Source of the DNA: Pelomonas sp041914785
GTDB taxonomy: Bacteria; Pseudomonadota; Gammaproteobacteria; Burkholderiales; Burkholderiaceae_C
Assembly: GCA_041914785.1 (NCBI GenBank)
Contig: JAYSCT010000031.1
Coordinates: 1-38,519 of the forward strand
Reading direction: 5' to 3'
Length of the DNA stretch: 38,519 nucleotides
A model generated the notes under the pieces. The model saw only the letters and a list, made by a program, of their open reading frames with translations, was not told where the DNA came from and made no database searches. A program made the translations under genes and the position numbers. Shown here piece by piece: positions 31,059 through 38,466 of this stretch; positions within the stretch are counted from its first letter, which is position 1; every line of letters starts with the position of its first letter.

Positions 31059-31152
31059 TGAGTGGCGCAGGTGCACCCATGTTGTGCGTTGGCGACGAAT
31101 TTCCGTGGCGCCGTTGCGAGGTTGCGCTATCCGTTTTCACTCTCTCCGCGAG

Positions 31153-31167
31153 TGGACTGTGTTTGGT
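31153..31167 (+). promoter_or_regulatory. TGGT direct repeat, site K (upstream of cupin pair, weak)
   Basis: AGTGGACTGTGTTTGGTATG: TGGA at 31153 and TGGT at 31164, 11 bp apart. One half-site is imperfect. The rest of the 495-base divergent region (30797-31291) shows no gene. Confidence 0.4.
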
Positions 31168-31291
31168 ATGGCTTTCCAGGGTTTTGGCCGTGTCCGAGCC
31201 GGTCGGCCGCCCGGACAATGGCACTTCGCCACATGAACAACCCGATGACTCCTGACCCCCGCGGCCTGCGCCACGTCGCCGGCCGGCTCGC

Positions 31292-32242
31292 ATGACGACG
31301 GTCGCCGCCTGGCCGGCGGCGGACCTGCCGACGCTCCGGCAACGCCTGGAGCAGTGCGCCGAACCGGTGCTGCTACCGGGCCTGGTGCGCGACTGGCCGG
31401 CCGTGCGGGCCGGCCGCGCGGCCCCGCTGGGCATCTGCGGCTACCTGGCCCGCTTCGACCGCGGCGTCCCGGTGTTCGCCACCAAGACGCGCGCCGCGGC
31501 GCGTGGCGTCATGGGCTACAACGACGACCTGACCGACTTCGCCTTCGTCAAGGCGCGGCTGACGCTGGCCGAGTTCATGGCCAATCTGGCAGCCTATCTG
31601 CCGGTGGAGGGCGCACCCGCCATCGCCGCGCAATGCGCCAAGGTCAGCGACGTCATCCCCGGCTTCCTGGACGAGAACCCGCTGCCGGCGCTGCCCGGCG
31701 TGGTGCCCAACTTCTGGCTGGGCAATGCGCTGACGGTGCCCGTGCACCACGACCACCCGTACAACCTGGCCTGCGTCGTCGCCGGGCGGCGGCGCTTCAC
31801 GCTGTTCGCGCCGGAGCAGGTCGGCAACCTCTACATCGGCCCGCTGGAGCACACGCCGTCGGGCGCGCCCATCTCGGTCGTGCACCCGCACGCGCCCGAC
31901 TTCGCGCGCTACCCGCGCTGGCGCGACGCGCTGGCGGCGGCGCGCGTGGTGGAGATGGCACCCGGCGACGCGCTCTACATCCCGCCGCTGTGGTTCCATC
32001 AGGTGGAGGCGCTGGAGAAGGTCAACCTGCTTGTCAACTACTGGTGGCCCGTGGAAGGCGACCCGCAACTGCCCAGCCCGGCCGCCGCGTTCATGCAGGC
32101 CGTCCAGGTGTTGAACGCACTGCCGCCGGCGCAGCGCGACGCCTGGGCGGCGATGTTCGGGCACTACGTGGTGCAGCGCGAGCAGGAGCCCGGCGCCCAT
32201 GTGCCCGAGGCCTGGCAGGGCGCGCTGGCGCGCCGGCGCTGA
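31292..32242 (+). CDS. Cupin/JmjC-like Fe(II) dioxygenase-type protein 1
   Basis: 316 residues, cytoplasmic, cupin_8/JmjC-like fold. The metal triad is visible as His152-x-Asp154 in VPVHHDHPYNLACVVAGRRR and His236 in YIPPLWFHQVEAL. It begins with the N-terminal EPVLLPGLVRDWPAV typical of FIH-like hydroxylases. Proteins of this type are seen next to TonB receptors and tryptophan halogenases; a hydroxylation of a protein or small molecule is possible, but no substrate is known. It is a tandem paralogue of the next gene (IPPLWFHQVEAL in both) and probably the first gene of a two-gene operon. Confidence 0.8.
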   Translation: MTTVAAWPAADLPTLRQRLEQCAEPVLLPGLVRDWPAVRAGRAAPLGICGYLARFDRGVPVFATKTRAAARGVMGYNDDLTDFAFVKARLTLAEFMANLAAYLPVEGAPAIAAQCAKVSDVIPGFLDENPLPALPGVVPNFWLGNALTVPVHHDHPYNLACVVAGRRRFTLFAPEQVGNLYIGPLEHTPSGAPISVVHPHAPDFARYPRWRDALAAARVVEMAPGDALYIPPLWFHQVEALEKVNLLVNYWWPVEGDPQLPSPAAAFMQAVQVLNALPPAQRDAWAAMFGHYVVQREQEPGAHVPEAWQGALARRR

Positions 32243-32252
32243 GGGGCGCGGC

Positions 32253-33275
32253 ATGCGGGCGATGAAGCAACTCCACGGCGTCACGCGCGAGCGCTTCGAG
32301 CGCGATGTGGTGCCGGCCTACGAGCCCGTGGTGCTGCGCGGCGTGGCGGCCGACTGGCCGCTGGTGGCGCAGGGCCGCGCGGGCCTGGCGCCCTGCCTGC
32401 AGTACCTGATGGGCTTCGACGGCGGCCAGCCCGTGGACGCCGTGCTGGCCCGGCCCGACGCGACGCGGGCCTTCACGTACAAGCCGTCGCTGGACGGCTT
32501 CAACTTCACGCGCGACAAGCGGCCCTACGCGGCGCTGTTCGAGCAGCTGTGGCGCTACAGCCATTTCCCCGACCCGCCGGCGCTGGCCGCGCAGAGCGCG
32601 CTGGTGGCCGAGGCGCTGCCGGGCCTGGAGCGAGCCAACGTGCTGCCGCTGCTGGACGCGTCCGCTGCGCCGCGCATCTGGATCGGCAACCGCGCCACCG
32701 TGCCGGCCCATTTCGACGACTCGCACAACATCGCAGTCGTCGCCGCCGGCACGCGCCGCTTCACGCTGCTGCCGCCAGCCTGCGCGCCGCCGCTGTACCT
32801 CGGCCCGCCCGATTACGCGCCCACGCCGGCGCCGATGTCCGTCGTGCCCGACCTGCACCGCGCCGACGCCGCGCAGTTCCCGCTCGTGGCCCAGGCGCTG
32901 CAGCAGGCCGTCGTCGCCGAGCTGACGCCGGGCGACGCGATCTACATCCCGCCGCTGTGGTTTCACCAGGTCGAGGCGCTGGCGCCGCACCTGAACATCC
33001 TCGTGAACTACTGGTGGCGGCCCGAGGCCGCGCCGGGCCGCCCCGACGACCTGCACCTGGCCGCGATGCGGCTGGCCATGCTGGCGCTGCGCCACCTGCC
33101 CGACGGCGAGCGCGAGGGCTGGCGCGCGCTGTTCGATCACTACGTGTTCGGCGCGCGTGGCGACGCCCTGGCGCACATCCCCGCGGGGCAGCGCCATCTG
33201 TTCGGCGACATCGATGCGGCCGGCGACGCGGCGCTGCGGCAGGACCTCGCCCGCCGGCTGGATCACCAGAGGTAG
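32253..33275 (+). CDS. Cupin/JmjC-like Fe(II) dioxygenase-type protein 2
   Basis: 340 residues from ATG 32253, chosen for the GAGGGG ribosome site just upstream and 10 bases after the previous stop. It has the same fold as its neighbour, with His153-x-Asp155 in VPAHFDDSHNIAVVAAGTRR and His238 in YIPPLWFHQVEAL. The pair probably arose by duplication and may act on two sites or as a heterodimer. It contains an extra segment FTYKPSLDGFNFTRDKRPY not matched in the first. Its last 13 bases overlap the 3' end of the halogenase-like gene on the other strand. Confidence 0.8.
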   Translation: MRAMKQLHGVTRERFERDVVPAYEPVVLRGVAADWPLVAQGRAGLAPCLQYLMGFDGGQPVDAVLARPDATRAFTYKPSLDGFNFTRDKRPYAALFEQLWRYSHFPDPPALAAQSALVAEALPGLERANVLPLLDASAAPRIWIGNRATVPAHFDDSHNIAVVAAGTRRFTLLPPACAPPLYLGPPDYAPTPAPMSVVPDLHRADAAQFPLVAQALQQAVVAELTPGDAIYIPPLWFHQVEALAPHLNILVNYWWRPEAAPGRPDDLHLAAMRLAMLALRHLPDGEREGWRALFDHYVFGARGDALAHIPAGQRHLFGDIDAAGDAALRQDLARRLDHQR

Positions 33276-34879
33276 AGCTGCAGTGTGCGGTCGCCGATGC
33301 GCGGCGGGATGTCGGCCAGCAGCGCGCGGTGGTCCGGGAAGTTCAGCGCGCTGCGGGCGACGAAATCGTCCACGGCATCCAGCCGGTGCCGCGCCTGGTG
33401 CGGCGTGGGCGGCTGCAGGTCGTCCGGGAACAGGCCCATGCCGGCCAGCAGCGCGTACCACGACACGATGGGGTAGCCCTGGCCGAAGCGGCCCTGCTTC
33501 AGCCCCGCCGCCAGCGGCTTGCGCGACATCCATGTCATCAGCACGCCTTGCAGCGAGTCCGACAGGTGCATGTTCTCGGCGTTGGCGCGCCAGTAGTCGG
33601 TGTCGGTGCGCGAGTTGGTCTTGTAGTGCGCCACGATGTAGTCGCGCGTGTTCTCGAAGCGGTTGCGCATCGTCTCGTTGAAGCGGTCCTGCGCCGCCGG
33701 GCCCAGGTCGCCCGCCTCCAGCGCCTCCGCCAGCCCGGCGGCCGTGCGCTGCACGAACAGCAGCGCCGTGGCCTCCAGCGGCTCGATGAAGCCCTGCGAC
33801 AGCCCCACGGCGACGCAGTTGCGGTGCCACTGCTTGGCCATGCGGCCCACGCGCATCGTCAGGTGGCGGGCCGGCACGTCCGCGTCCAGCAGGCCCAGGT
33901 GGCGGCGCAGTTCCGTCTCGGCCTCGTCGACCGAGCAGTGCGCGCGGCTGTAGACATAGCCGTTGCCGCGCCGGTTCGTCAGCGGGATCTTCCACGCCCA
34001 GCCGTGGCGCAGCGCGGTGGCCGTCGTCTGCGACTCGATGGGGCCGTCCAGCGGCGTCGGCATCGCGATGGCCGCGTCGTTGAACAGGTTCTCCGCGTAG
34101 GGGATGAAGGGCGTCTTCAGCGCCTGGCCGATCAGCAGCGACGAGAAGCCGGTGCAGTCGACGAAGAAGTCGGCCGCCAGCGTGTCGCCGTCGTCGAGGC
34201 AAAGCCGGGCGATATTGCCTTGCTCATCCAGCTGCACCTCGGCGACGTGGCGCTGCAGATGCGTGACGCCGCGCGCCACGGCCTGGCGGCCCAGGAACTG
34301 CCCCAGCAGCGTCGCGTCGAAGTGATACCCGTACCAGATGTCGAACGGGAAATTGTGGTTCGCCCGCGGCCCCTTGCCTTGCCGCGCCAGCGCGGCGGCG
34401 ACGAAGAAACGGTCCGGGTGCGCGTGCACGTCGGCGCCGTCCAGCCGTGCATGCACGTTGTCGACGAACTGATGCATGGTCATGTTGTCCAGCATCGACG
34501 CGAACGGGTGGAAGTAGCGCTCGAAGCCCGGCCGCGTGGACCAGCCCTCGAACGTGATGCCGCTCTTGTAGGTGGCGTTGCAGGCCGGCATCCATTCGGA
34601 CTCCTCGATGCCCAACCCGTCGAAGAAGCCGCGCAGCCACGGCGTCGAGCCCTCGCCGACGCCGATGATGCCCACCTGCGGCGACTCCAGCACCGTCACC
34701 TTCAGCCGCGGGCCATAGGCCGACGTGGCCAGCATCAGCGCCGTCATCCAGCCCGCGGTGCCGCCGCCGACGACGCAGATGTGCTGCACCGGCGGCGGCC
34801 GGTCCGTGCTGCCGCCGGCCGGGCGCGCGGCGACATGCTGGTTGAAGACGGTGGCGGTGTCGGTCATGGAAGCGGCCAT
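33263..34879 (-). CDS. Flavin-dependent tryptophan-halogenase-like enzyme
   Basis: 538 residues. FAD motif VVGGGTAGWMTALML (about 37-51), GVGEGSTPWLRGF, the active-site Lys105 in CNATYKSGITFEGW, the halogenase WxWxIP motif (Trp294, Trp296, Pro299 in HGWAWKIP) and Glu369 in GFIEPLEATAL, where PLEST is usual. All hallmark residues of halogenases such as PrnA and RebH are present, so activity is plausible. However, no tryptophan or secondary-metabolite genes are nearby; the neighbours are a TonB receptor and cupin proteins. This clade is widespread beside receptors and is unlikely to make an antibiotic. It is 98 bases downstream of receptor 2 on the same strand, after a strong hairpin. Start ATG 34879 or 34867. 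Confidence 0.88.
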   Translation of the reverse strand: MAASMTDTATVFNQHVAARPAGGSTDRPPPVQHICVVGGGTAGWMTALMLATSAYGPRLKVTVLESPQVGIIGVGEGSTPWLRGFFDGLGIEESEWMPACNATYKSGITFEGWSTRPGFERYFHPFASMLDNMTMHQFVDNVHARLDGADVHAHPDRFFVAAALARQGKGPRANHNFPFDIWYGYHFDATLLGQFLGRQAVARGVTHLQRHVAEVQLDEQGNIARLCLDDGDTLAADFFVDCTGFSSLLIGQALKTPFIPYAENLFNDAAIAMPTPLDGPIESQTTATALRHGWAWKIPLTNRRGNGYVYSRAHCSVDEAETELRRHLGLLDADVPARHLTMRVGRMAKQWHRNCVAVGLSQGFIEPLEATALLFVQRTAAGLAEALEAGDLGPAAQDRFNETMRNRFENTRDYIVAHYKTNSRTDTDYWRANAENMHLSDSLQGVLMTWMSRKPLAAGLKQGRFGQGYPIVSWYALLAGMGLFPDDLQPPTPHQARHRLDAVDDFVARSALNFPDHRALLADIPPRIGDRTLQLYLW

Positions 34880-34888
34880 GAATGAAAA

Positions 34889-34916
34889 GAGGGGAGCGTG
34901 CCGGCACGCTCCCCTC
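34889..34916 (-). terminator. Strong hairpin between receptor 2 and the halogenase-like gene (terminator or attenuator)
   Basis: GAGGGGAGCGTGCC (34889-34902) is followed at once by its exact reverse complement, giving a 12-bp stem with a 4-base loop. On the minus strand TTTT follows, then the halogenase ATG within 10 bases. It would end most receptor transcripts, and partial read-through would set the level of the halogenase. No ribosome site is seen for the latter. Confidence 0.7.
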
Positions 34917-34977
34917 GGGATTCTGCGAACTCGCAGCGGCTGCCGGAACCGGTGGGTTCCAGCAGTCCGTGTCGTCG

Positions 34978-37773
34978 TCAGAACTTGATGCGGGCGGTCA
35001 GGTAGAACTGGCGGCCGTTCTTGTAGATGCCGCGCGGCTGCACTTCCGACGCGTAGTACTTCAGCTTCGGATCGTTCAGGTTCTGCGCGTCCAGGCTCAG
35101 CGCGAAGTTCTCGTTGAACTTGTAGCTCAGCGACGCCGACAGCACGCCGTTGCCCTTCTGGAAGTAGTCCGTGCCGCGGTCCGTGCCGATGAAGATGTCA
35201 TCGGTGTAGCTGTAGTTCACGCGCGCCGAGAACTGGTCGTTCTCGAAGAAGCCGCCCACGGTGAACGAGTTCTTCACGTCGCCGCGCAGCACGTGGCCGT
35301 CCGCATCGTGGCCGTCGGCGAAGGTGTAGTTCGCGCTGACGCCGAAGTTGTTGAACACCGGCGTCTCGAACGCGAACTCCAGGCCGGTGACCGACGCCTT
35401 CTTGTTGACCAGGCCCGTCACGTTGAACTGGCGGTTCACGAGCTGCGGGTTGCCGCCCACCTGGTTGGTGTTCGTCAGCAGCGTCGGGTAGGTCGTCGTG
35501 AAGTTGCCGTTCGTGATGTAGCTGCCCAGCTGCATGTGGAACGCGCCCATGGACACGAACGCACGCGGCGCGAAGTACCACTCGATGTTGGCGTCGAAGT
35601 TCGTCGAGCGGATGGGCTTGAGGTCGGGATTGCCCGCAGAGCCACCACCCACGACGTTGTTGTCCAGGAACATGCCCGTCGTGTTCAGCGTGGTGAACGC
35701 GGACAGGGCGGTGTAGTCGGCGCGGGTCACCGTGCGGCTCAGTGCCAGGCGGCCGACGACGTTGCGCGTCACGTCCACGCGGATGCTGGCGCTGGGCAGC
35801 AGGTCGGTGTAGGAGCGGTCGGCGGTCGTGGCACTGAAATTGCCGAAGGCCGAGGACACGTCCGCCGTCTCGTTCGGGAAGCTGGGGCGGAAGGCGCCCG
35901 ACGACTGCTTGGTCCGCACGGCGCGCAAGCCGACATTGCCGCTCCAGCCGTCGCCTTCCAGGTTGCCCTGCAGATAGGCGGCCGTGGTGGTTTCCTTCAC
36001 GCTGTACTCGCCGCCGTCGAACGGCGAGCGGCGCGCGATGGGGTCGCGGTTGGTGACCTTGGCGTTGTAGGCGGCCAGGTCCTGCGCCGAGATGAAGCCC
36101 ATGCCCGTCGGGAAACCGCTGCCCAGGCCGCTGCCGTAGTTGCCGGGATAGAACTGGCTCAGTGCCGGCAGCGTGTACGGTGAGTTCTGCGGCGCGTCGT
36201 TGCCGTTGGCGTCCGCGCAGGCGCTGGGCAGGCTCCAGGTGAACGGGGTCACGCGGTAGGGCGTACCCGTGGCGCAGCCCGGGCCCTGGTTCAGCGTCGC
36301 GTCGGTGTAGCGCTTGTGCTGCGCGCTGCGAACGCCGAACTTCAGGCTCTTCAACACGCCGGCATCCAGGGAGTACTCGGCGTCGACCTGCGCCCAGTCT
36401 TCCTTGTCATTCACGATGACGTTCTCGGTGCCGAAGATCCAGTCGAACCCCGACGTGGGCGCGCTGAAGCCGAAGGCCGGTGCGCTGTCGTTGCCCTGAA
36501 GGCCGTAGCTGGCCTTGGTGGTCTTGACGTTGAGTTCGACGACGTCCTGGCTGACCGTCTTGCCCTTGCCCTTGGAGCTGCCGGCCGTGGCCGTCAGCGT
36601 CAGCGCGTCGCTGACCTTCCAGGAGCCGTCGACGCTCAGGAAGTTGCTCTCCGCCGAGGCCTTGCGCGAGATCATGTCGTAATAGCCGGCCGTCGACGGC
36701 GCGGTCCAGCTGAAGGTGGCCTTGCTCAGCGTCTTGTTGCCGCTCTTGTCCGTGACGATCTGGTAGTCCGAGATCGCCGCGCTGTTGATCAGGCCGGCGC
36801 GCGGCGCAATCATGTAGTTGCGGTTGTAGTTGTCGGCGTCCATCTTGGACGTGAAGCCGGTCAGCGTCAGGTCGACGTCCTTGGTCGGCTTGAACTGCGC
36901 GCGCACCAGGCCGCCCTTGCGCTCGCGTTCCTGCGTGAAGTAGGCCGAACCGATCAGGTCGGGCGTGTAGACGCCGTTCAGCTCCGGGTGGGCCGCCACG
37001 AGCGCGGGGGCGTTGGTGGCGTCCAGCTTGTTGATGAAGCCAAGCGTCTCCACGCCATCACGACGCAGGCTGCGCTTCTCCGAGAAGGCCTGCACCAGCA
37101 GGCCAAAGGTCTTGGTCTCGTTCTTCCAGTTCAGCAGCGCGTTGATCTGCGGGTCGGTCTTCTTGGGAAGGTCTGCGTAGACGGCGCCGATGCCCGCCTC
37201 GAACGTCAGGGCCTTCGCGAAGTCCAGCGGCTTGCGCGTGACGATGTTCACCGAGCCGGCGGTGCCGCCCTCGACATCGGAGGCCGACGCCGTCTTGTGC
37301 ACTTCCACGCGGCTGACCAGTTCGGACGGCAGCAGCGAATAGCTGACCGAACGACCCACGCCGGCGCCGGTCTGGTCCAGCACGAACCAGTCGCCGTTGG
37401 CGATGCCGTGGCCGTCCAGCAGCGTCTGCGTCAGGCTGGGATTGGTGCCGCGCAGGCCCACGCGGTCGCGCTCGTCGAAGCCGCCGGAGCCGCCCGCCGG
37501 GCTGTTCAGGATGGTCACGCCGGGCACGCGGGCCAGCGAGTCGGCCACGTTCTTGTCGGGCATCTTGCCGATGTCCTCGGCCGAGATGACGTCGATGTGC
37601 GTGTCAGCGTTGCGCTTGACGGCCAGCGACTTCTCCTGCGAAGCGCGGATGCCGGTGACGGTGACGGTGTCGAGCTGTTGCGTGGCCGGCGCCTGCTGCG
37701 CCAGCGCGTAGCCGCTGGCGCCGAGCAGGGCGATGAGCACCGCTTGCGAGATGGGGGTCTGCTTGACCTTCAT
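34978..37773 (-). CDS. TonB-dependent receptor (TIGR01782-like), probable chitin-oligomer importer 2
   Basis: 931 residues. Signal peptide MKVKQTPISQAVLIALLGAS...ALAQQ, then TonB-box-like LDTVTVTGIRASQEKS and plug (VISAEDIGKMPDKNVADSLA, RVPGVTILNSPAGGSGG, VGLRGTNPSLTQTLLDGHG). The large barrel ends YLTARIKF with the C-terminal Phe. It shares subfamily, the MKVK start and the promoter layout with receptor 1, but the barrels differ, so the two probably take different oligomers or lengths. Start at ATG 37773 with GAGGAAC upstream. It is followed by a hairpin and the halogenase-like gene. Confidence 0.92.
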   Translation of the reverse strand: MKVKQTPISQAVLIALLGASGYALAQQAPATQQLDTVTVTGIRASQEKSLAVKRNADTHIDVISAEDIGKMPDKNVADSLARVPGVTILNSPAGGSGGFDERDRVGLRGTNPSLTQTLLDGHGIANGDWFVLDQTGAGVGRSVSYSLLPSELVSRVEVHKTASASDVEGGTAGSVNIVTRKPLDFAKALTFEAGIGAVYADLPKKTDPQINALLNWKNETKTFGLLVQAFSEKRSLRRDGVETLGFINKLDATNAPALVAAHPELNGVYTPDLIGSAYFTQERERKGGLVRAQFKPTKDVDLTLTGFTSKMDADNYNRNYMIAPRAGLINSAAISDYQIVTDKSGNKTLSKATFSWTAPSTAGYYDMISRKASAESNFLSVDGSWKVSDALTLTATAGSSKGKGKTVSQDVVELNVKTTKASYGLQGNDSAPAFGFSAPTSGFDWIFGTENVIVNDKEDWAQVDAEYSLDAGVLKSLKFGVRSAQHKRYTDATLNQGPGCATGTPYRVTPFTWSLPSACADANGNDAPQNSPYTLPALSQFYPGNYGSGLGSGFPTGMGFISAQDLAAYNAKVTNRDPIARRSPFDGGEYSVKETTTAAYLQGNLEGDGWSGNVGLRAVRTKQSSGAFRPSFPNETADVSSAFGNFSATTADRSYTDLLPSASIRVDVTRNVVGRLALSRTVTRADYTALSAFTTLNTTGMFLDNNVVGGGSAGNPDLKPIRSTNFDANIEWYFAPRAFVSMGAFHMQLGSYITNGNFTTTYPTLLTNTNQVGGNPQLVNRQFNVTGLVNKKASVTGLEFAFETPVFNNFGVSANYTFADGHDADGHVLRGDVKNSFTVGGFFENDQFSARVNYSYTDDIFIGTDRGTDYFQKGNGVLSASLSYKFNENFALSLDAQNLNDPKLKYYASEVQPRGIYKNGRQFYLTARIKF

Positions 37774-37832
37774 GAACTGTTCCTCGTTGTGGCCAATGAA
37801 ATCGGGCGAGTGGTGGCTCACGCTTGGATGCA

Positions 37833-37852
37833 TACCACCTTGAGTCCGGTTG
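37833..37852 (-). promoter_or_regulatory. 20-nt leader element shared by both TonB receptor mRNAs, copy 2
   Basis: Minus strand CAACCGGACTCAAGGTGGTA, 19 of 20 bases as in copy 1. It lies 59 bases before the receptor start and 28 bases from operator site E. Confidence 0.6.
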
Positions 37853-37881
37853 AGGCTTGCTGACGGTTGCGCAAGCTCACG

Positions 37882-37896
37882 ACCAGTGCAACGCCA
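37882..37896 (-). promoter_or_regulatory. TGGT direct repeat, site E (receptor 2)
   Basis: Minus strand AGTGGCGTTGCACTGGTC: TGGC and TGGT 11 bp apart. It overlaps the -10 candidate TAAAGT. AACGCCACTTT occurs at both 37890 and 37911, a 21-bp-spaced direct repeat. Confidence 0.6.
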
Positions 37897-37913
37897 CTTT
37901 AACAATTGATAAC

Positions 37914-37928
37914 GCCACTTTGCTACCA
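37914..37928 (-). promoter_or_regulatory. TGGT direct repeat, site I (receptor 2)
   Basis: Minus strand ATTGGTAGCAAAGTGGC: TGGT and TGGC 11 bp apart. It is 21 bp from site E, the same arrangement as sites J and D of receptor 1. Confidence 0.65.
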
Positions 37929-38020
37929 ATCTGCAGCAAGGGGTTTCCCGGGTAGTTGCCGACTTTGCCCTGTCCACAGTGAGGTGTTGCCTCTGAGGCC
38001 GCCCTGCAGGCGCCGGCTAT

Positions 38021-38035
38021 TGGTATGCGTCCGGT
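38021..38035 (+). promoter_or_regulatory. TGGT-type direct repeat, site F (orphan)
   Basis: ATTGGTATGCGTCCGGTATGC: TGGT at 38021 and CGGT at 38032, 11 bp apart. It lies about 250 bases upstream of receptor 2, with no gene of its own nearby. Confidence 0.4.
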
Positions 38036-38119
38036 ATGCTTTTTGACGGCTGCCGATGTTGTGGGCAGGCGACGGCCCGGCGTGGTTCTGTTGCTGCGAT
38101 GCGTCGACCTTTGGCCTGC

Positions 38120-38145
38120 TGGTCTAGATCTGGTGCGGGATTGGT
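38120..38145 (+). promoter_or_regulatory. Triple TGGT repeat, site G (orphan)
   Basis: TGGT at 38120, 38131 and 38142, exactly 11 bp apart each. The first part, CTGGTCTAGA, equals ten bases of the DasR-type consensus ACTGGTCTAGACCAGT. It lies in the 561-base gap between receptor 2 and tRNA-Tyr, which holds no convincing gene. Confidence 0.45.
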
Positions 38146-38291
38146 CGCAAACCAGTGGCGTTGGCAGTGGTGTCCGCGTGCGGCCGCGCTGCCGAATGTG
38201 CTGCTGATGCATCGGGCGTCGCACATGCGCCGCCGCCGCGCGGTCGCTGCGTGCCGCGCGGGAAGTTCGGCTTCTCTTTTTGCGAGGCCTG

Positions 38292-38319
38292 TTGCGCCGC
38301 GTTGGTTCTGTGCTATAGT
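38292..38319 (+). promoter_or_regulatory. Putative promoter of the tRNA-Tyr operon
   Basis: TTGCGC (38292-38297), 16 bases, TATAGT (38314-38319), with a GC-rich discriminator (TGCGGGC) before tRNA-Tyr at 38335, as is common for stable RNA promoters. Confidence 0.55.
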
Positions 38320-38334
38320 TGCGGGCTTGCCTCA

Positions 38335-38419
38335 GGAGGGGTGGCCGAGTGGTTAAAGGCAGCAGACTGTAAATCTGCCCGCATTGCGTACGCTGGTTCG
38401 AATCCAGCCTCCTCCACCA
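38335..38419 (+). tRNA. tRNA-Tyr (anticodon GTA)
   Basis: 85 bases including an encoded CCA. The acceptor arms GGAGGGG and CTCCTCC pair with one G-U. The anticodon GTA is at 38369-38371 in the loop CTGTAAA. It has a long variable arm (class II) and T-arm CTGGTTCGAATCCAG. Followed by tRNA-Gly, as in the Tyr-Gly-Thr-tuf cluster of beta-proteobacteria. Confidence 0.96.
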
Positions 38420-38466
38420 AAGCTTGTGTTCCGCAAGGATGCTCGCAGAGGTTCAAGGCTCCCAGG

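Noticed and set aside
33263..34879. Antibiotic or pigment gene cluster suggested by the tryptophan halogenase-like gene
   Set aside because: No synthase, tailoring or tryptophan-dimer genes are present; the neighbours are receptors and cupins of a sugar locus.
34882..37863. Long plus-strand open frames opposite TonB receptor 2
   Set aside because: Same reason; no recognisable protein.
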